Part shown: positions 60,501 to 64,000 of the stretch, in pieces | Numbering within the stretch: position 1 is the stretch's first letter | How the letters are laid out: every line of letters begins with the position of its first letter | Source: Alviniconcha marisindica | Taxonomy: Eukaryota > Mollusca > Gastropoda > Provannidae | Reading direction: 5' to 3' | Length of the DNA stretch: 64,000 bases | Assembly: GCA_018857735.1 (NCBI GenBank) | Contig: JABMCL010003496.1 | Coordinates: 32,501 to 96,500 of the forward strand | Notes under the pieces: model-generated | What the model was told of the DNA's origin: nothing | Seen by the model: the letters and a program-made list of their open reading frames with translations, nothing else | Database searches by the model: none | Program-made: the position numbers and the translations under genes

Positions 60501-63500
60501 GTGAGTTTTCTTGCCCACTCATCAGCGTTCTGTTATTTTATTATTACTTTTGTTTTGTCACTTTTGCAAGGCTTTTATTTTTATTTTTTATTTTTGCTTC
60601 TGCGTTACGGGTTGTCAGTCATGGTGTTTGTGTTCAAAGACTTTTAATTTTGTTTGTTGACCAAAAGGAGCTTTTGGTTATGTTTTAGGAAATTTCCATG
60701 CTCTCTAAAAGTTAGGGAAAGGGTACACCTGTCTGAGATAATATAGATGAGTGATTACATGTTCATGTGACTCCTCTTTTACCACTGCAAAGTACTGGAT
60801 GGGAGAGAAGCACTCACCTTGATGCACTGTTGTTACTAGCCGGAGGATGGCTTAAGATCAGTGTAAAATTGAAGTGCACATACTGTAAGATAATACTAGT
60901 CTCCTTTCACCTTCTGCTTTTTTGCAAGTGTGAAAATACCATGGGTTGAGTCTAGTCCCATAGCACATTAAACATTCATTGTGTGTGTGTTTCCAAGAAC
61001 CAGTTTTGACACTCAAAGTTTGGTGTCTAAAGAAAGGGGAGAGGGGGGAAGGATGCAGAGAACAACTTGACATGATTTAATTCCTTCAGTTCATTGGGAC
61101 TGATCATTTTATCTGTCTTGTTCACCAGAATAGTTATGGATTTTCAGTTGGCAGGATGTGTTAGCTTCTAAGAGTGGGGTTGCTTATGTTTATTTGTTTT
61201 TTTAAATTGTTTTCTCTTTGGGACAATGCTGATCTATTGGTTTCAATACAGATCTGGTGGAAAAATAAATTGATAAGCAAAAGTCCTGGGTGGCAATTGA
61301 AAGAAATAATTTGCAAGATAATTATGTCTGTATACATTGTAATGTATTGAAACTGTATCAAAAGTTTTTGATTGGCTTTTTAATTATTTGTTTAATTCAT
61401 TTTTAAATGAAACATGGTTGTATAAATTATTTTTAGTTGCTGTGTATTTGTACCGTATTTTCTGAGCTGCAGGGTGCTGTTTTCTTTTGAGGTCTATTTG
61501 TCAGTCCAGAAAAATCAGAAGAGAAATGTTGGCTGACATTTTAAGCCCATTTCCTCATTATCTGCAAGAGTTCTCAGTCTTGCCAAGACCATGTTAAAAA
61601 ATGTTTGTGTGACTTGTGGTCTGTTTTTGCTGACACCTACATCTGGTAGATGTTTTCTTTTGTGCAGTGGCAATCAGCACTGTGGCTTATGCACGGGATG
61701 CCAAATTGTTTTTAGCTTGTTCAGTTACTGAGTAAGCCCTCTGAGTTTGAGCACCTTTACAGATCAGAAAATGTGGTGCAGCCTTGATGATGACTTTGAA
61801 GATCATCTCTGAGAATAAATTCAAATGCAAGGATATGTGTATGACAACATGGTTTGTGTATGGCAGTGTGGTATGCTTTAATTGCATTTATATAGCTTTG
61901 AAGGGAGTCACTTTCAGTTTTGTGCAAGTTGCAGTGATGGTTATATTTGTTAGACTACTTTGTGTGTTTAACTTTCTTGAAGTTGACTTTCCTTTGTAAT
62001 TTTATCTCATGTAGAGAGTGTTCCTGCAATTACTTTTCTTTCTATTCTGTCTGATTGAGTTGCAAAAAATGATGTGAGCTTACAAATAATTTTGGTAATC
62101 TGGCTGGCTGGCTTTGGTAAAAAAATAAAAATTAAATGTTGGAAATTTCTCAGCAGCCATCCAGTTGTACTTGTAAACATCTTTCATCTTTTTTGTGATG
62201 ATAACCGCCATTGGGTTTCCCCCATGGCTTCATACTCATTTTGATGACCCTAACATTTCAAGGTCATGGATTCTGGAAAGGTCAAATTCAGAGTTGTGGT
62301 TTAGTTGTTACCTTAATGAGGTTCTGATGCAGTAAAGTTAGATTTACTGCAAATTGCTTTTTTGTTTTGTTTGCAACATTGGAAACATGGTATATGTATA
62401 TTGGGGACAGCATTGATGCAGTTTCAGTGTACAGTCAGTTATAATCATTAAAGAAAAAAAGTTAGCTATTACTGAGATTGCTTATGAAATTGGAGGGAGT
62501 TTACAGGGAAGTCTGAGGAAAGAATGGAAGTTACATTCTGCAGTTTTGAATGTTAGTCACCTGTTTGATTGTTTTATTAGTATGTGACTTTTTCTTAGTT
62601 TGTCATCGCCAGTATTTATGGCAAAATTGCATTAGGTAACCAAAAATTTTACTTTAAAGTTACACATTAATTGTATATGCAGCTTTGAGTTGTAAGGCAC
62701 ACAGATTGAAATTTTGTTTCATACAAACTGTGCCAGAAGCAAGTTACTGGAAGTGCTTATGTATTGTATTATACTAAAAAGCAAATATAGTGTGATAATT
62801 GTTCTTTTTTTATGTTGAGTCAGAACTGATCTGTGTTGTTGGGTGTTTACTGCATTCAGTGTTGATTTGATTTAAGAAAGATATCAATTTAAACATGTTA
62901 CATTTTTGGTATGAGAATGGTGTTTTTTGTTTGTTTTGTTTTTAGTTTGTTGTTGGTCAGATAGGGAGTCCAGTTGAGCATTTTAAGGATTGAGGAAGTG
63001 TGCATACAGCAGCAGTATGCATGCTTTTGTTCTTTCTACTGCAAAGTCAAAGTGAAATAGAGTTTGCTATGAACAACCTAAGGGGAAATCATGTCTCAGG
63101 ACATTATTAGCCTATAGTCCACACTGGAAGCACTCAGGATCTTTTAAACAGGGTGATAGTCTTGTTTTTTCACATAAATAAGGGCTTAGAGCAGATGGCA
63201 CAGGATGATTAGCTGTATGATAAGGTATCTGTTGAGTTGAGTTTGGACACTTATGGAAAGGAGTTTTCTCTTGTCCAAATGTAGTAGCAGGCTGAGACTG
63301 ACATGCACTGGTTACATTTTTGGACTTGACAAACAGTTTGGCCAAAATACCTCATGACTTATGTAATAATGAGTGGTTATAGTAAAACTTGTACAGCAAA
63401 ATAAACTTTCATTGTTGACTTTTTCTTTGAGGCTAATGCAAGTGAAATCTTTGAAACTGACAATAACATAAACTGATAATAACTTTCATTGAACTTTATC

Positions 63501-64000
63501 CTTTCATTCCTGCTTTGGTGACCTTGACCCAATTTTAAGTCACAGGGGTGACATGGAAAATAGCCAGTCCTGTTTGCTTGGAATTTCTTATCTGATTTGT
63601 GTTTTAAGTTCAACCTCCATATGGCTGTTATAATGGATACGGATATAAATGCACAAATTTGCTGTTTTGTCATTTTGACATGTCTCTAATGGAGGTATCT
63701 GGCACATTTTTGGACTGCTGGCTTGATTTTTTTATACTTGAAGATTAGTTTCGATGAGTTGTTTCAATCTGTATAAGTGAATCTAACTTCAGTTGACACT
63801 GAGCTTTACATGCTCAGACCAGTTTGGGTGACCTTGATTACAGTTGATATTGAACATCACAGTGGTGTTTTAAGAATGACACTAAAGTTTTGCTTTCTTG
63901 GTCAGTTCTGATACAGTTCAGTTCATATTTCTGTGATATGGATGTGATCAGATATATTTAAGGGAGATAATTCATGTTTCCTGCCTCCTGGGAAAGTTAA
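60501..64000. other. RAVER intron 7, no exon seen
   Basis: AT-rich intron sequence to the window edge. None of the open frames here has a RAVER-like continuation or a matching phase-1 acceptor I can support. Confidence 0.6.

Overview
This is a eukaryotic window. Genes are split by GT–AG introns, coding exons are short (25–890 nt), microsatellites are dense, and there are tRNA-derived SINEs and non-LTR retrotransposon remnants. The protein content, the intron phases and the SINE/minisatellite style suggest a lophotrochozoan, most likely a mollusc such as a gastropod. The species cannot be fixed from sequence alone.

Five genes can be modelled exon by exon and a sixth is partial. (1) 1.5–5.0 kb, minus: the 5' end of an AGC-like Ser/Thr kinase that runs off the left edge. 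(2) 7.1–9.6 kb, plus: a complete four-exon SAMD15-like SAM-domain gene. (3) 12.4–22.8 kb, minus: a complete eleven-exon EIF2B3 (eIF2B gamma), with a possible upstream 5' exon at 25.4 kb. (4) 33.5–40.2 kb, minus: a complete nine-exon CCDC25. (5) 40.7–44.2 kb, plus: a complete three-exon XK-related (XKR4/6/7-type) membrane protein, head to head with CCDC25. (6) 54.0 kb to the right edge, plus: seven exons of a RAVER-like (PTB-binding) three-RRM protein that continues out of the window. The joined EIF2B3, CCDC25, XKR and SAMD15 models keep frame through every junction and give 499, 209, 601 and 149 residues. The genes are functionally unrelated: translation initiation, a conserved NFACT-R protein, a membrane XKR protein, an RNA-binding splicing co-regulator, a SAM protein and a kinase. 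There is no operon or gene-cluster logic.

The space between exons is the unusual part. Minisatellites repeatedly sit directly against splice sites (kinase exons 2 and 4; EIF2B3 exons 3, 4, 6 and 7). In the kinase gene the array has captured and multiplied part of the exon itself, including its splice acceptor. A duplicated acceptor with a stop-containing pseudo-exon lies in SAMD15. Other structures are a SINE with a perfect 12-bp target-site duplication (5.5 kb), a palindrome-rich array between the divergent kinase and SAMD15 genes, a 160-bp-arm fold-back element enclosing an exon-like segment (24 kb), a G-rich minisatellite (28.2–28.9 kb), a decayed LINE reverse transcriptase (39 kb), and two MITE-like elements (37.0 and 44.6 kb). 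I found no new multi-gene system. The best candidates for something undescribed are the exon-nucleated minisatellites and the fold-back element.
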